Below are positions 8,569 to 16,776 of a DNA stretch of 51,302 bases, in pieces. The stretch covers positions 1-51,302 of the forward strand of contig JBDRED010000016.1 of NCBI GenBank assembly GCA_043820025.1. Reading direction: 5' to 3'. The notes beneath the pieces were generated by a model that was given only the letters and a program-made list of their open reading frames with translations, was not told where the DNA came from and did not search any database. The stretch comes from JBDRED01 sp043820025 [NCBI: Elusimicrobiota bacterium]. Its GTDB lineage: Bacteria; RUG730; JBDRED01. Position 1 is the first letter of the stretch. Each line of letters begins with the position of its first letter. The translations under genes were made by a program, and so were the position numbers.

Positions 8569-9342
8569 ATGAAAATTAAACTTTGTTATTTAATATTTTT
8601 ATTCTTATTGTTCTTTCAAAATTTATTATTTGCAGGCATTAAGATTATTCCTGTCAAACAGGAGTTAAGTCTATCGCAGGGACAGAGTTTTCGATCAACG
8701 ATGTCAATTTCCAGGGCTTCTGAATCTGATTTTGAAGCAGTGAAAGTTGAAACAAAGAAATGGTTTGAGCTAAAAGAAAACAAGAATATTGAAATTAATG
8801 ACTGGCTTAAATTTGACGAATCTGAAATTGTGTTTAAAGAAGGCGAATTATCTCGCTTGTTGTCATACACAGTTTCAGTGCCTACAAACGCTGTGAGCGA
8901 AATTATGGCAATGGTTTCGTTTACGCCAATAGAAAAAAATCAAAGCCAGATCACTCAGGTTTTTAGCGTGCCGATTTATGTATTTATTAAGGACACGGGC
9001 AGGCTGGCCGGAGAAATTGCGCAATTTGAAGCAGTAAAACAGAAAACAGGCGCAATTCAATGCGTTCTCCAAATAAAGAATACCGGGAATATTCATTTCA
9101 GGCCTGTTGGTTCTTTTAAAATTTTTAAGGGCAAAAAAGAAATTGAAGCTTTTGAAATGAAATCAGGCCGGCCTGTGTATCCTGACAAAACACGGACATT
9201 TGTAGGATATGGAGAGCAACAGCTTAATGATGGCTTTTATAAAATTTTAATTGAAACTTATTACAATAATAACAAGCAGGAAATTTTACATAAGAAAACA
9301 TATAAACTTCAAGTTAAGGGTGATTTAGTAAAGGTAAAATGA
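8569..9342 (+). CDS. Exported Ig-fold protein resembling a periplasmic pilus chaperone
   Basis: The ATG at 8569 begins a clean signal peptide (MKIKLCYLIFLFLLFFQNLL) and has GGGA 8 nt upstream. An in-frame TTG at 8548 is less likely. The mature ~235 residues appear to be two Ig-like domains. The first has an N-terminal strand (IKIIPVKQELSLSQGQ), a motif of the form DWLKFDESEIVFKEGE, and a later MAMVSFTP. These recall fimbrial chaperones and DUF916-like proteins. The second (IKNTGNIHFRPVGSFKIFKG) resembles a CARDB/DUF11-type Ig domain. The gene sits between the two shared-domain proteins and a FlgD-tailed protein, with a stop/start overlap to the next gene. A role in folding or anchoring those neighbours is inferred. 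Confidence 0.7.
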   Translation: MKIKLCYLIFLFLLFFQNLLFAGIKIIPVKQELSLSQGQSFRSTMSISRASESDFEAVKVETKKWFELKENKNIEINDWLKFDESEIVFKEGELSRLLSYTVSVPTNAVSEIMAMVSFTPIEKNQSQITQVFSVPIYVFIKDTGRLAGEIAQFEAVKQKTGAIQCVLQIKNTGNIHFRPVGSFKIFKGKKEIEAFEMKSGRPVYPDKTRTFVGYGEQQLNDGFYKILIETYYNNNKQEILHKKTYKLQVKGDLVKVK

Positions 9343-10499
9343 TGAATAGAACAAGTAAAAAAATTATTTTAATAATTATAAGCATTCAGTTTATGCTTCA
9401 TACATATGCTTACTCTGATTTTATATCTGTGGATATTCAAACATTTTCATGCGGAATAAGAATAGAGACTACATTGTCGGAAATAAATATCGTAAATACA
9501 AAGCCTGATAAAGATATAGAAATCATAGGCAACGATGTTAGTATCAGCGCTAATATAACAAATAATTTTTCATTTACTGCAGCAGCATATTACAGTATTA
9601 ATGACGGCGTATGGGAATCACATTCCATGACATTAACAAATGCGCAGGATAAAACCTATTCGTATACAATACCCGCGTCAAAAATAACAACAAACGGCAC
9701 TTTGCAATATTATATTAAGGTTACTGACACAAATAACTCAAATAAATCCTCCTCGGCTGTAACTGTAAATATTAAACAAACAAAGGAAGAAACCATTCCT
9801 GAGAGCGGCGGAACAATAACAATGAATGATGGCAATCCTAATGACGGCCAGACAACAATTACAATACCTGCAGGAGCATTATTTGGAAACACAAAAATAA
9901 CAATGGAGCAAAAAAATCCAGCTGATTATACTAGCGGCGGGACCGGGAATATCATTTCACAAAACCCATTTACTGTTTTTGAATTCGGCCCTAACATGTA
10001 TTTTAATAAACCATTAACTATCACTTTATTGTATTTTGATTTAAATGACGACGGGAAAGTAGATGCGTCTGATATTAATGAAGGGCTTTTAAAGGCATTT
10101 TATTGGGATGGTTTTGAATGGCGACTTATGGGCGGAACCTTAGATACAGTAAACAATACAATTACATTCAAATCAACGCATTTTTCAGTTTACGCAGTAT
10201 TCCCTGCAAATATTACAAAGGATTCCTACAGGCCAAAAGAACGTATTATTACGCCTGCGTATGTAGATAATAAGAATGATTATGCGCAGTTTGATGGATT
10301 ATCTGACAATGTTACTGAAATAAAGATATATGATGTCCAGGGAACGCTTGTGAGAACATTAAGCGATATTCCTTACCAATGGGACGGCAGAGATGAGAAT
10401 GGCGCAGTAGTTGAGAGCGGAGTATATATTTATCAATTTTTAGCAGATATTAACGGAAAAACAGAGCTAATAAGCGGCACTATTGCAATAGCTAAATAA
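9339..10499 (+). CDS. Secreted protein with ZU5-like middle and FlgD-like Ig C-terminal domain
   Basis: The ATG overlaps the stop of the chaperone-like gene (ATGA), indicating translational coupling. A second ATG is 3 nt further on. A signal peptide covers about residues 1-27. Residues ~60-145 form an Ig-like region (AAAYYSINDGVWESH). Residues ~150-285 resemble a ZU5-type domain (SGGTITM ... ITIPAGAL), with a calcium-loop-like DLNDDGKVDASD. The final ~80 residues are a FlgD-like Ig domain (EIKIYDVQGTLVRTL ... WDGRDENG ... ESGVYIYQF). Domains of this kind end many exported proteins and serve as sorting tails in type IX secretion. Its presence next to a PorV-like barrel at 10600 supports such a use here, but no T9SS core gene is visible. 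Confidence 0.8.
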   Translation: MMNRTSKKIILIIISIQFMLHTYAYSDFISVDIQTFSCGIRIETTLSEINIVNTKPDKDIEIIGNDVSISANITNNFSFTAAAYYSINDGVWESHSMTLTNAQDKTYSYTIPASKITTNGTLQYYIKVTDTNNSNKSSSAVTVNIKQTKEETIPESGGTITMNDGNPNDGQTTITIPAGALFGNTKITMEQKNPADYTSGGTGNIISQNPFTVFEFGPNMYFNKPLTITLLYFDLNDDGKVDASDINEGLLKAFYWDGFEWRLMGGTLDTVNNTITFKSTHFSVYAVFPANITKDSYRPKERIITPAYVDNKNDYAQFDGLSDNVTEIKIYDVQGTLVRTLSDIPYQWDGRDENGAVVESGVYIYQFLADINGKTELISGTIAIAK

Positions 10500-10502
10500 A
10501 AA

Positions 10503-10583
10503 TGTCATCCTGACCGAAACAAAGAATCTTCGAAAGATAAATCATTATCGAAGATCCTTCGGGCAATAGCCCTCAGGATGACG
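10503..10583. repeat. Dispersed palindromic repeat, copy 2
   Basis: Starts TGTCATCCTGA (10503-10513) and ends TCAGGATGAC (10573-10582), with an internal pair AATCTTCGA/TCGAAGAT-like. It shares ends and inner TCTTCGAA with the element at 5466-5550. It lies between two secreted-protein genes without breaking either. Confidence 0.75.
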
Positions 10584-10599
10584 CAGTAAGGAAATCGAT

Positions 10600-11517
10600 A
10601 TGAAAATAAAATTACTATTATTATTATTTATTATTTTAATGATTACTTCCAACGCATTTTCTGCGTTCCGCAATATGAACTGGCACACGCGCGCCCGCGC
10701 TATGGGCGGCGCGTTTACAGCTGTTTCAAATGATATGGGCGCAATGACTTATAATGTCGGAGCTTTAGGATACATTGACTGGATAGAAACAAACTTTATG
10801 TATTCCCGGCTATTTACAGGCCTTGATGGCGTAGATATGGGGCTCGCATACGCAGGATTTATTTATCCTTTAAATGATGGGACATTTGGATTAGACTGGT
10901 CTCGATTTGTTTCAAATGACCTTTATTCCGAGGACATTGTACAGTTAAATTATGGATATGTTTTTACTAACGCGCTATTTGCCGGTATAGGACTGAGTTA
11001 TCTGCATCATGGCTATGTACTAGATAAAAGAACTGTTGATGATCCGGTATTTGCTGATAAAAGTTCTGATTCCGGCATTGGTATAAGCCTTGGTGGAAAG
11101 TATATCCTTTATGATTATAACTTAGCTGTTGGCGTTAATTTAAGAAATATCAATAAACCTGATGTCGGCCTTAAAACAAAAGACATAGTGCCGCCGGAAT
11201 ATAGACTCGGGTTAGCGTATACCACAGAAAAATTTGTTATTCCGGTTGATGTTTATTTTAGAGATCAGGAGTGGGGAAATAATAAAGATAAATGGGGCAT
11301 TGCAATAGGAGGGGAATATAATATCGCTTCATTTATTGCTGTAAGAGCAGGATATGGCAAAAATGAAGTAACAAGCGGATTTTCAATAATCCGGGACAAA
11401 ATCTTTGGTGACTGTGATATTGTAATAGACTATGCGCTCATTTGGCCTTTAACAATTGAAGAAACCACCGGATCTCATCAATTATCGATAATTTTTCGTT
11501 TTGGCAGATCTGAATAG
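10600..11517 (+). CDS. PorV/PorQ-type outer-membrane beta-barrel protein
   Basis: Signal peptide about residues 1-22 (MKIKLLLLLFIILMITSNAF). The mature start carries the family signature ARAMGGAFTAVSNDMGAM followed by NVGAL, close to the RGxAMGEAFTAVAxD...WNPAGL pattern of PorV/PorQ/UPF0164 proteins. The rest alternates strands rich in Tyr, Gly and Asp, ending HQLSIIFRFG, as expected for a C-terminal barrel strand. In type IX systems PorV shuttles cargo bearing C-terminal sorting domains, and the adjacent gene at 9339 encodes such a tail. A second member is at 36363-37637. AAGGAAA gives the ribosome site. Confidence 0.82.
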   Translation: MKIKLLLLLFIILMITSNAFSAFRNMNWHTRARAMGGAFTAVSNDMGAMTYNVGALGYIDWIETNFMYSRLFTGLDGVDMGLAYAGFIYPLNDGTFGLDWSRFVSNDLYSEDIVQLNYGYVFTNALFAGIGLSYLHHGYVLDKRTVDDPVFADKSSDSGIGISLGGKYILYDYNLAVGVNLRNINKPDVGLKTKDIVPPEYRLGLAYTTEKFVIPVDVYFRDQEWGNNKDKWGIAIGGEYNIASFIAVRAGYGKNEVTSGFSIIRDKIFGDCDIVIDYALIWPLTIEETTGSHQLSIIFRFGRSE

Positions 11518-11550
11518 AATACTATCTCAGATAGAAGGTGTTTTCCGGTG

Positions 11551-12735
11551 ATGGAACAAAGGATTTTAAAATCAGTTTTCTGTATTGTTTATTTGATATT
11601 TAATACGCATATCTATAGACCTCAAAGAGCCGCAGATTTAAATACTTCTCTCTTCCCACGATATAAGTCACTTGCGCTTGAAAGTATTTTTATGAATGAA
11701 GGGATGTATGAATCTAACCCTGAATTTGTCCAATCATTCATCAATTTACTAGAGAGTCTTGAAGAATCTTACAGATACCAAATTCTAATGCAAATTGAAG
11801 AAATATTTTTCGAAAGATTTTCTATCCGCAAATATAACGAGAAGAATCTCGCAGTATTCTTTAATGAGATACATATTGCAATTGTTCGTAATACTCAAAT
11901 ATCTCCTTTAAAACATCCGGATAGGGAACAAAGATTAATCTTAACGAGATTATTTTTCGAACTTAACATTAAGCTTTCTAAATATAATAAACAATTCTTA
12001 TTGTGTCATCATACAGTAATATCGCCTTGTAAGTCCAATCTAAATTCTCTCAAACGCATTGTTGGAAAATCAAATAATCTTTACAGGTACCTTGAATACA
12101 TAACTTGGCGTTATGAAAATAGCTATCTGCCTTACCATTCTGATGACGTCTTACTGAATGAATATAACAACTATGTATTAAATTCACTTGAAAGAATAGC
12201 GGGATTTGACAAATCCTTAGTTCGTAATTATTTGTATAGGAATGATGATTATAGGAAATACTTAAAATTAATAAAAAAAGACATAGATTTAGTTATCGCG
12301 TACTTAAAAAGATATGGTATTAATAAAACAGAGTTAGACATAATTAATTCTGTTCCGGGATTAGGTACCTTACTAAGAAGCAATAATACATACACTACAA
12401 AAAGTAGATATGGCAAGAGTTATATTTACCATTTTTACCTTAATGGTATGCTTGTAAGAAAAGAATATTCTGCAGAAACTGCCAATACTACAATTACTGA
12501 CATAGAAGTATGTAAGCATTCTTTACTAGAAAGTATTGATTCATGCAGACTATTTAAAGACTACGGAAAGCTGCTGAAAGAGCTGGATAATTCATCTTTT
12601 AAAATATCAAGTTTATTTAACAATAATGATTCAAAAACAAGATGTTTTATTTATACAATACTGCATACCCTTTATGAGACAAATCAGCATGATTTTCTAT
12701 TAACAGATTTAAAAAATGTTATCTGCTCAGCCTAA
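11551..12735 (+). CDS. Protein of unknown function
   Basis: The start is either the ATG at 11551 or the GTG directly before it. Both follow AAGGTG (11535-11540). A weak hydrophobic segment (ILKSVFCIVYLIFN) near the N terminus could be a poor signal sequence or anchor. The rest is helical and charged with many Tyr, Asn and Leu residues. Residues ~265-280 (ELDIINSVPGLGTLL) look like a helix-hairpin-helix element, the only recognisable motif. I do not recognise the family. Unlike its neighbours it lacks glycine/threonine-rich beta sequence, so it may have a different origin. It is followed by a promoter for the next gene. Confidence 0.7.
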   Translation: MEQRILKSVFCIVYLIFNTHIYRPQRAADLNTSLFPRYKSLALESIFMNEGMYESNPEFVQSFINLLESLEESYRYQILMQIEEIFFERFSIRKYNEKNLAVFFNEIHIAIVRNTQISPLKHPDREQRLILTRLFFELNIKLSKYNKQFLLCHHTVISPCKSNLNSLKRIVGKSNNLYRYLEYITWRYENSYLPYHSDDVLLNEYNNYVLNSLERIAGFDKSLVRNYLYRNDDYRKYLKLIKKDIDLVIAYLKRYGINKTELDIINSVPGLGTLLRSNNTYTTKSRYGKSYIYHFYLNGMLVRKEYSAETANTTITDIEVCKHSLLESIDSCRLFKDYGKLLKELDNSSFKISSLFNNNDSKTRCFIYTILHTLYETNQHDFLLTDLKNVICSA

Positions 12736-12753
12736 AATTCGCAAAGATTTCAC

Positions 12754-12782
12754 TTGCACATTTCAAATAATATGATTAAATA
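12754..12782 (+). promoter_or_regulatory. Promoter of the small FlgD-domain protein
   Basis: TTGCAC (12754-12759), a 17-bp spacer and TAAATA (12777-12782) precede a ~37-nt leader carrying a strong AAGGAGGG (12811-12818), 8 nt before the ATG at 12827. Confidence 0.45.
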
Positions 12783-12826
12783 TAAGTAGGTTACGCATAA
12801 AGTCTAAGTAAAGGAGGGAAATACCA

Positions 12827-13216
12827 ATGAATAAGTCCAAATGGCATATATTGGTTATTTCTATATCAATACTAATATGCTCAAACTTCTCTCATGGAGC
12901 AGTAAATACATCATTGTCAGGAAATACAACTCTTACTGACACATTAGAGGACGCATATGCCTTTCCTAACCCATTTAGGAGCAATAATGAGGACCATAAA
13001 GACATAACCTTCACAGAATTGACAACAGAAGCAGATATTGAGATATATACGCTATCCGGAGAGCTTGTACGAAAGCTTACTAAAGATCCGGGCAAACTTA
13101 CATTAACCTGGGATCTTACAACTGATTCCGGAGATGAAGTTCTCAGCGGTGTTTATATCTATTCTATCAAATCCGGGACTGATAAAAAGTCCGGCCTCTT
13201 AATTGTAATAAAATAA
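12827..13216 (+). CDS. Minimal secreted FlgD-like Ig domain protein
   Basis: Only 129 residues: a signal peptide (about 1-24, ending SHGA), a ~15-residue linker, then one FlgD-like Ig domain (DAYAFPNPFRS ... ADIEIYTLSGELVRKL ... SGVYIYSIKSG). It closely resembles the last ~90 residues of the 1338-residue protein at 23465-27481 (NAYAFPVPYKP ... KIFTISGELVRTF ... SGVYIYYIKSKTDKKTGK). A protein consisting of a sorting-type tail with no cargo is odd. It may be a remnant, a decoy or an assembly subunit. Its strong promoter and ribosome site suggest that it is expressed. Confidence 0.8.
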   Translation: MNKSKWHILVISISILICSNFSHGAVNTSLSGNTTLTDTLEDAYAFPNPFRSNNEDHKDITFTELTTEADIEIYTLSGELVRKLTKDPGKLTLTWDLTTDSGDEVLSGVYIYSIKSGTDKKSGLLIVIK

Positions 13217-14215
13217 CAAAACCGGCGCTCTAAAATAAATTCCAAATCAAATCCTCTATTTGACTTATTCGACTTATCTAATGTTTTAAATTTTGATAAT
13301 TATCTACTTTTTGATTCGTTTCCCTATATTCTGCCTTTCAATAATTTAAAGGGGCTTATGTTTATACCAAAAACCCTAAAAAAACGCCTTAAAACGCAAA
13401 TTTGGAGGCAATATTAAAAATCGCCTTTATTTTCAATGGTTATTTGAATAAACACTCTGCAAGGTATGTTTTTTAGGCAAAAATGCGCTTGTCATACCTA
13501 AATTGTTTAAACCTCATAAGGAAGCAGAAATTATACAGAATTAAATGATGATGCAGTGAATAAACAAGGCGTTATTACCTTTATTACATTTCGTAATGTT
13601 TCACGTTCAATTTACTTGCAATTCCGGTAAATAAAATGATTTTCAAATCAAATGGGATCTTTTTGTGAGTATATACGAGCGCTAAAGAAAATTACTTAAT
13701 AAACAACGTTAATTAATAAGCAAGATATATTGATAATAAAGGATTGTTTCGATATAGCTAAAGATTAACATTAACAAACAAAGCAATGATTGAAAGATGT
13801 GTTAGTTAACATAATATATCTTATGGGACGTTGAACATACCTAAAGTTACGTGGTATCCTTTTTAATAATAAATGACATAGGTGTTGCCTATTACCAGGA
13901 TTACCTTGTGCTTGGCACTGTCTACTTAATTTGCATTAATATTTTATTTTTAATGTTGTATTACTCAGTAATAATAGTAATAATAAACGGGATTAACGAC
14001 TTATTTCCCTTTTATTCCTGATTGTATTGTGTTTTTAGCTGTGTAATTATTTATTACCTGGATTTATCGTTGAAAAGAAAGGCAATTTTTAATATTGCCT
14101 CCAAATTTGCGTTTTAAGGACTTGTTTTACTGTTTTTGAGGGTAAGGATAGCGCCTTAATAAATCGATATTTAAAAAATCCACCTTTTGTTCGAAATTGA
14201 TAGTAAGAGTTGGTC
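13217..14215. other. Gene-free ~1 kb island between convergent genes
   Basis: No reading frame of 60 codons or more occurs on either strand. The region is very AT-rich and framed by long inverted repeats. Small hairpins are visible inside, for example AGGTATG/CATACCT (13462-13499), ATAGG/CCTAT (13878-13892) and AAGATATATT/AATATATCTT (13722-13822). One 19-codon frame with an AAAGGGG ribosome-like site starts at 13358 inside the left repeat. It could be a dead mobile element or a structured non-coding RNA. Confidence 0.6.
13368..14138. repeat. Long inverted repeat pair framing the gene-free island
   Basis: Left arm 13368-13440 pairs with right arm 14066-14138. The core 13387-13435 against 14071-14119 is 49 bp with only 2 mismatches, including 35 perfect pairs. 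Outside the core, CAAAAAC and TAAAA blocks still match at the same spacing, and weaker similarity seems to run further out to about 13340 and 14165. I see no target-site duplication. Confidence 0.8.
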
Positions 14216-16759
14216 TTATAAACATTGTCTTAATCTTTTTATTTGACGTGTATAAAAAGAAGACATATTTGCATCTTTAGACATCAAGCTTATTATTCGA
14301 TTTAAGCATTCTTTTATAAACCCTTCTCCAAACAAATCAGTGCCATCAGATGAGGATGAGCTTATATCATCCGTATCCGTATCCGTATCCGTATCCGTAT
14401 CAGATTTCAAAGGTTCTCTTTGTTTTATATCACTTTCATCTATATCTTCCTCTACTCGTAATTGAAATTTTGTAGTAACAGCTGATTTAATTAATTCTCC
14501 GGGAACATACGCTGGATTCTCTAGGCTTCTGTTGCTTTCATATGTATACCAGTCATAGCCCTCTGATCTATCCTTTTCATTAAAATCCAGCGATAAATCC
14601 TCAACACCACCGAAGTAACCCTCAATCAGGTCAGCGCCTAGTCTTTCTATAGAGCTTACAATTACCTTCCCGGCGCCACTTGTGTTGCAATTTGCTATTA
14701 CAGCTAAGTTTATATCATCGTATAAAGTATCCAAACTCCCTCTGATTTGAATCTCATCATTTTCAATTGTAATCGTTCCTATAGCTTCTAAATCATCATT
14801 CTGTTTTAAAAACAAGTTTATAATATTAATTACAGAGGCTACAATATCTCTAGATTTGCCTTTGCCTTTGCAGTTTGCTATATTAATAATGATTTTTTTA
14901 TTTATCTGAGCTCTGTCCTTCATAAATTTCAATGCGTAGCTTAAATATTTTGCTGCAGCAAGTGAAATTTCATGTATTTCAATGTACCCAACTTCATAAG
15001 ATACATTATTTCCTATGCAAGGAATAATTCCATATAATATTGGATCATCTTTTCCACCACCATAGCTTATGATAAACGGAATCTGTTCTTGATCAGCAAT
15101 AAATCCTTTAAAATTAGGATCATTTACCGGGTTATTTGCAGGTTCTCCTATTTGAGGTCTTGGTTGTTGTTGTTGTTGTTGTTGTTGCTCCCGCTCCCGC
15201 TCTTGCCGCCTGTGTATTCGCAGTTGTTCATGGTGTTGTTCATTATTATGTAATATTAATCGTTTAAGTATTTTTACTATGCTATAAATAACAGCTCCAA
15301 AAAAGATACTTACCCCGCCGGATATTGCTATAAATAAGACGAATATGCTAATACCTGCTAACACCCACCCTATTAATGCCCAATCGCCTGTAGCCCAATT
15401 CCATGTTCCGGAATCATCATCGCCGCCTGATTCCTCTACGACATAAACGTGTTTAACAGTCCAAAAATTATCATACCATGTGCTTACAGTTCGGCCATCT
15501 GAATATGTTTCTATTACGACAAATGACGATTCATAGTCACTAGACCCGGTTATTTTTATTGTCCCGATTTTTACGCCTTCATTATTATAAATATCACCGC
15601 TATATACATTTCCATAAACATCCTCGCCTGTCCAGACTACTCTTTCAGTAAGGCTTCCATTTGTATCATAGAAATACGTAGTAACAAACCCATTTTCTCT
15701 TACCCAAACCATTCGTAAACTTCCATCGTTATAATGGAATTCATTTCTTATTAATGCGCCTGTGTCAGCAGTGCCATCGCCATTTACGTCATCATAGACA
15801 GACCAAGAACCATTGCTATCATTATTAACAAACAATTCCTTATCATCAGCAGTCCAATATTTTATAACATTGCCCTCTCCATCACGCCATTCTTTGCGCA
15901 ATAATGTGTCGTCTTCATCTATTATTCCATCATGGTTATTATCGTAAAAAATATCCCAATGATCTCCATCTTGTTGCTCTAACTCATTAGGCCCAAGCCC
16001 TAAAGGTTCATCAGGTACATCGTCCCCATTGCCACCACTTCCATCTTCGAATGTATTGTCCTCAAAATTATTAGAAAATACCGTGTTTTCAGATTGTATA
16101 TTTGGAGATTGTAATATTTCAATATCATCAGGCAAAAAATCATCCAATCCTTCTATATCAAATGGCATTGAGACAAGTGATAACATTGTAATAAAAGACG
16201 GTATTGTTGGCATATATGGCCCTATTATTTGAGATATCCAGCTCATGATTGAAAAGTATCCAAAAAAATGCGCCAAAGGATTCAGAAATGTTAAATTTGT
16301 AAAAAGTATACTTAATAATGAGAGAATAATAATAAGAATACAGATTAATCCAATCGCCTTAAAGTAATTTTTTAATAGAAATGCTATAGGTTTGCTGTAT
16401 TTATTTTTCTCAAGCAAATGTATAAATGGATTAACAAAGCTTTTTCTTAAAAACTTCATTATAAGTATTTGCAGTATTGAGCCTGTTAATAATCCGATAA
16501 TAATGCTTAATCCCAAAGAAAACATTGAGCTAATCTTTACGCTGCCTTTGATCTCGTCAAGGATTAAATTTTTCCCGGTCTCACGAATTTGCGTTAAAAT
16601 TATTTTTCTTTTGATTTTACTATTTAAGGCTGAGCTTAGTGCTAATACATTAGATTGATTTGATTTATTAAACGCTAATGAAAGGTTTTTATTAATATTT
16701 ATGAAAAAGATAATTAAAATAAATATGGATATGAATCTTATAGTATTATGTAATCGCAT
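14216..16759 (-). CDS. Large membrane protein with acidic calcium-loop repeats and paired IANC motifs, unknown function
   Basis: The ATG at 16759 (AGGTG 11 nt upstream) is preferred over a TTG at 16789 that would overlap the upstream gene. From that ATG, hydrophobic segments lie at ~7-23, 78-101, 131-153 and 160-190. An acidic stretch follows, then a repeat region (~260-400) with EF-hand-like DNNHDGIIDEDD and dockerin-like DDVNGDGTAD. A further hydrophobic pair sits at ~460-495, then a charged stretch with eight glutamines. A ~170-residue domain holds two related motifs, IANCKGKGKSRDIVAS (~627) and IANCNTSGAGKVIVSS (~688). The cysteine-after-strand pattern recalls caspase/CHAT folds, but no clear catalytic His-Cys pair is proven. 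The tail has a Thr-Asp repeat encoded by a 6-bp microsatellite (around 14371-14402). Function unknown. Confidence 0.75.
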   Translation of the reverse strand: MRLHNTIRFISIFILIIFFININKNLSLAFNKSNQSNVLALSSALNSKIKRKIILTQIRETGKNLILDEIKGSVKISSMFSLGLSIIIGLLTGSILQILIMKFLRKSFVNPFIHLLEKNKYSKPIAFLLKNYFKAIGLICILIIILSLLSILFTNLTFLNPLAHFFGYFSIMSWISQIIGPYMPTIPSFITMLSLVSMPFDIEGLDDFLPDDIEILQSPNIQSENTVFSNNFEDNTFEDGSGGNGDDVPDEPLGLGPNELEQQDGDHWDIFYDNNHDGIIDEDDTLLRKEWRDGEGNVIKYWTADDKELFVNNDSNGSWSVYDDVNGDGTADTGALIRNEFHYNDGSLRMVWVRENGFVTTYFYDTNGSLTERVVWTGEDVYGNVYSGDIYNNEGVKIGTIKITGSSDYESSFVVIETYSDGRTVSTWYDNFWTVKHVYVVEESGGDDDSGTWNWATGDWALIGWVLAGISIFVLFIAISGGVSIFFGAVIYSIVKILKRLILHNNEQHHEQLRIHRRQEREREQQQQQQQQPRPQIGEPANNPVNDPNFKGFIADQEQIPFIISYGGGKDDPILYGIIPCIGNNVSYEVGYIEIHEISLAAAKYLSYALKFMKDRAQINKKIIINIANCKGKGKSRDIVASVINIINLFLKQNDDLEAIGTITIENDEIQIRGSLDTLYDDINLAVIANCNTSGAGKVIVSSIERLGADLIEGYFGGVEDLSLDFNEKDRSEGYDWYTYESNRSLENPAYVPGELIKSAVTTKFQLRVEEDIDESDIKQREPLKSDTDTDTDTDTDDISSSSSDGTDLFGEGFIKECLNRIISLMSKDANMSSFYTRQIKRLRQCL

Positions 16760-16776
16760 AAATAATCTCACACCTC

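Noticed and set aside
13358-13417. 19-codon frame with ribosome-like site in the left inverted-repeat arm
   Set aside because: It is too short to call, and its right-arm counterpart lacks an equivalent ATG; it is mentioned only as part of the island.
14216-16759. Firm caspase or CHAT protease call
   Set aside because: The Cys-containing motifs are suggestive, but the matching catalytic His position is not convincing and the motif is duplicated, so only the resemblance is reported.
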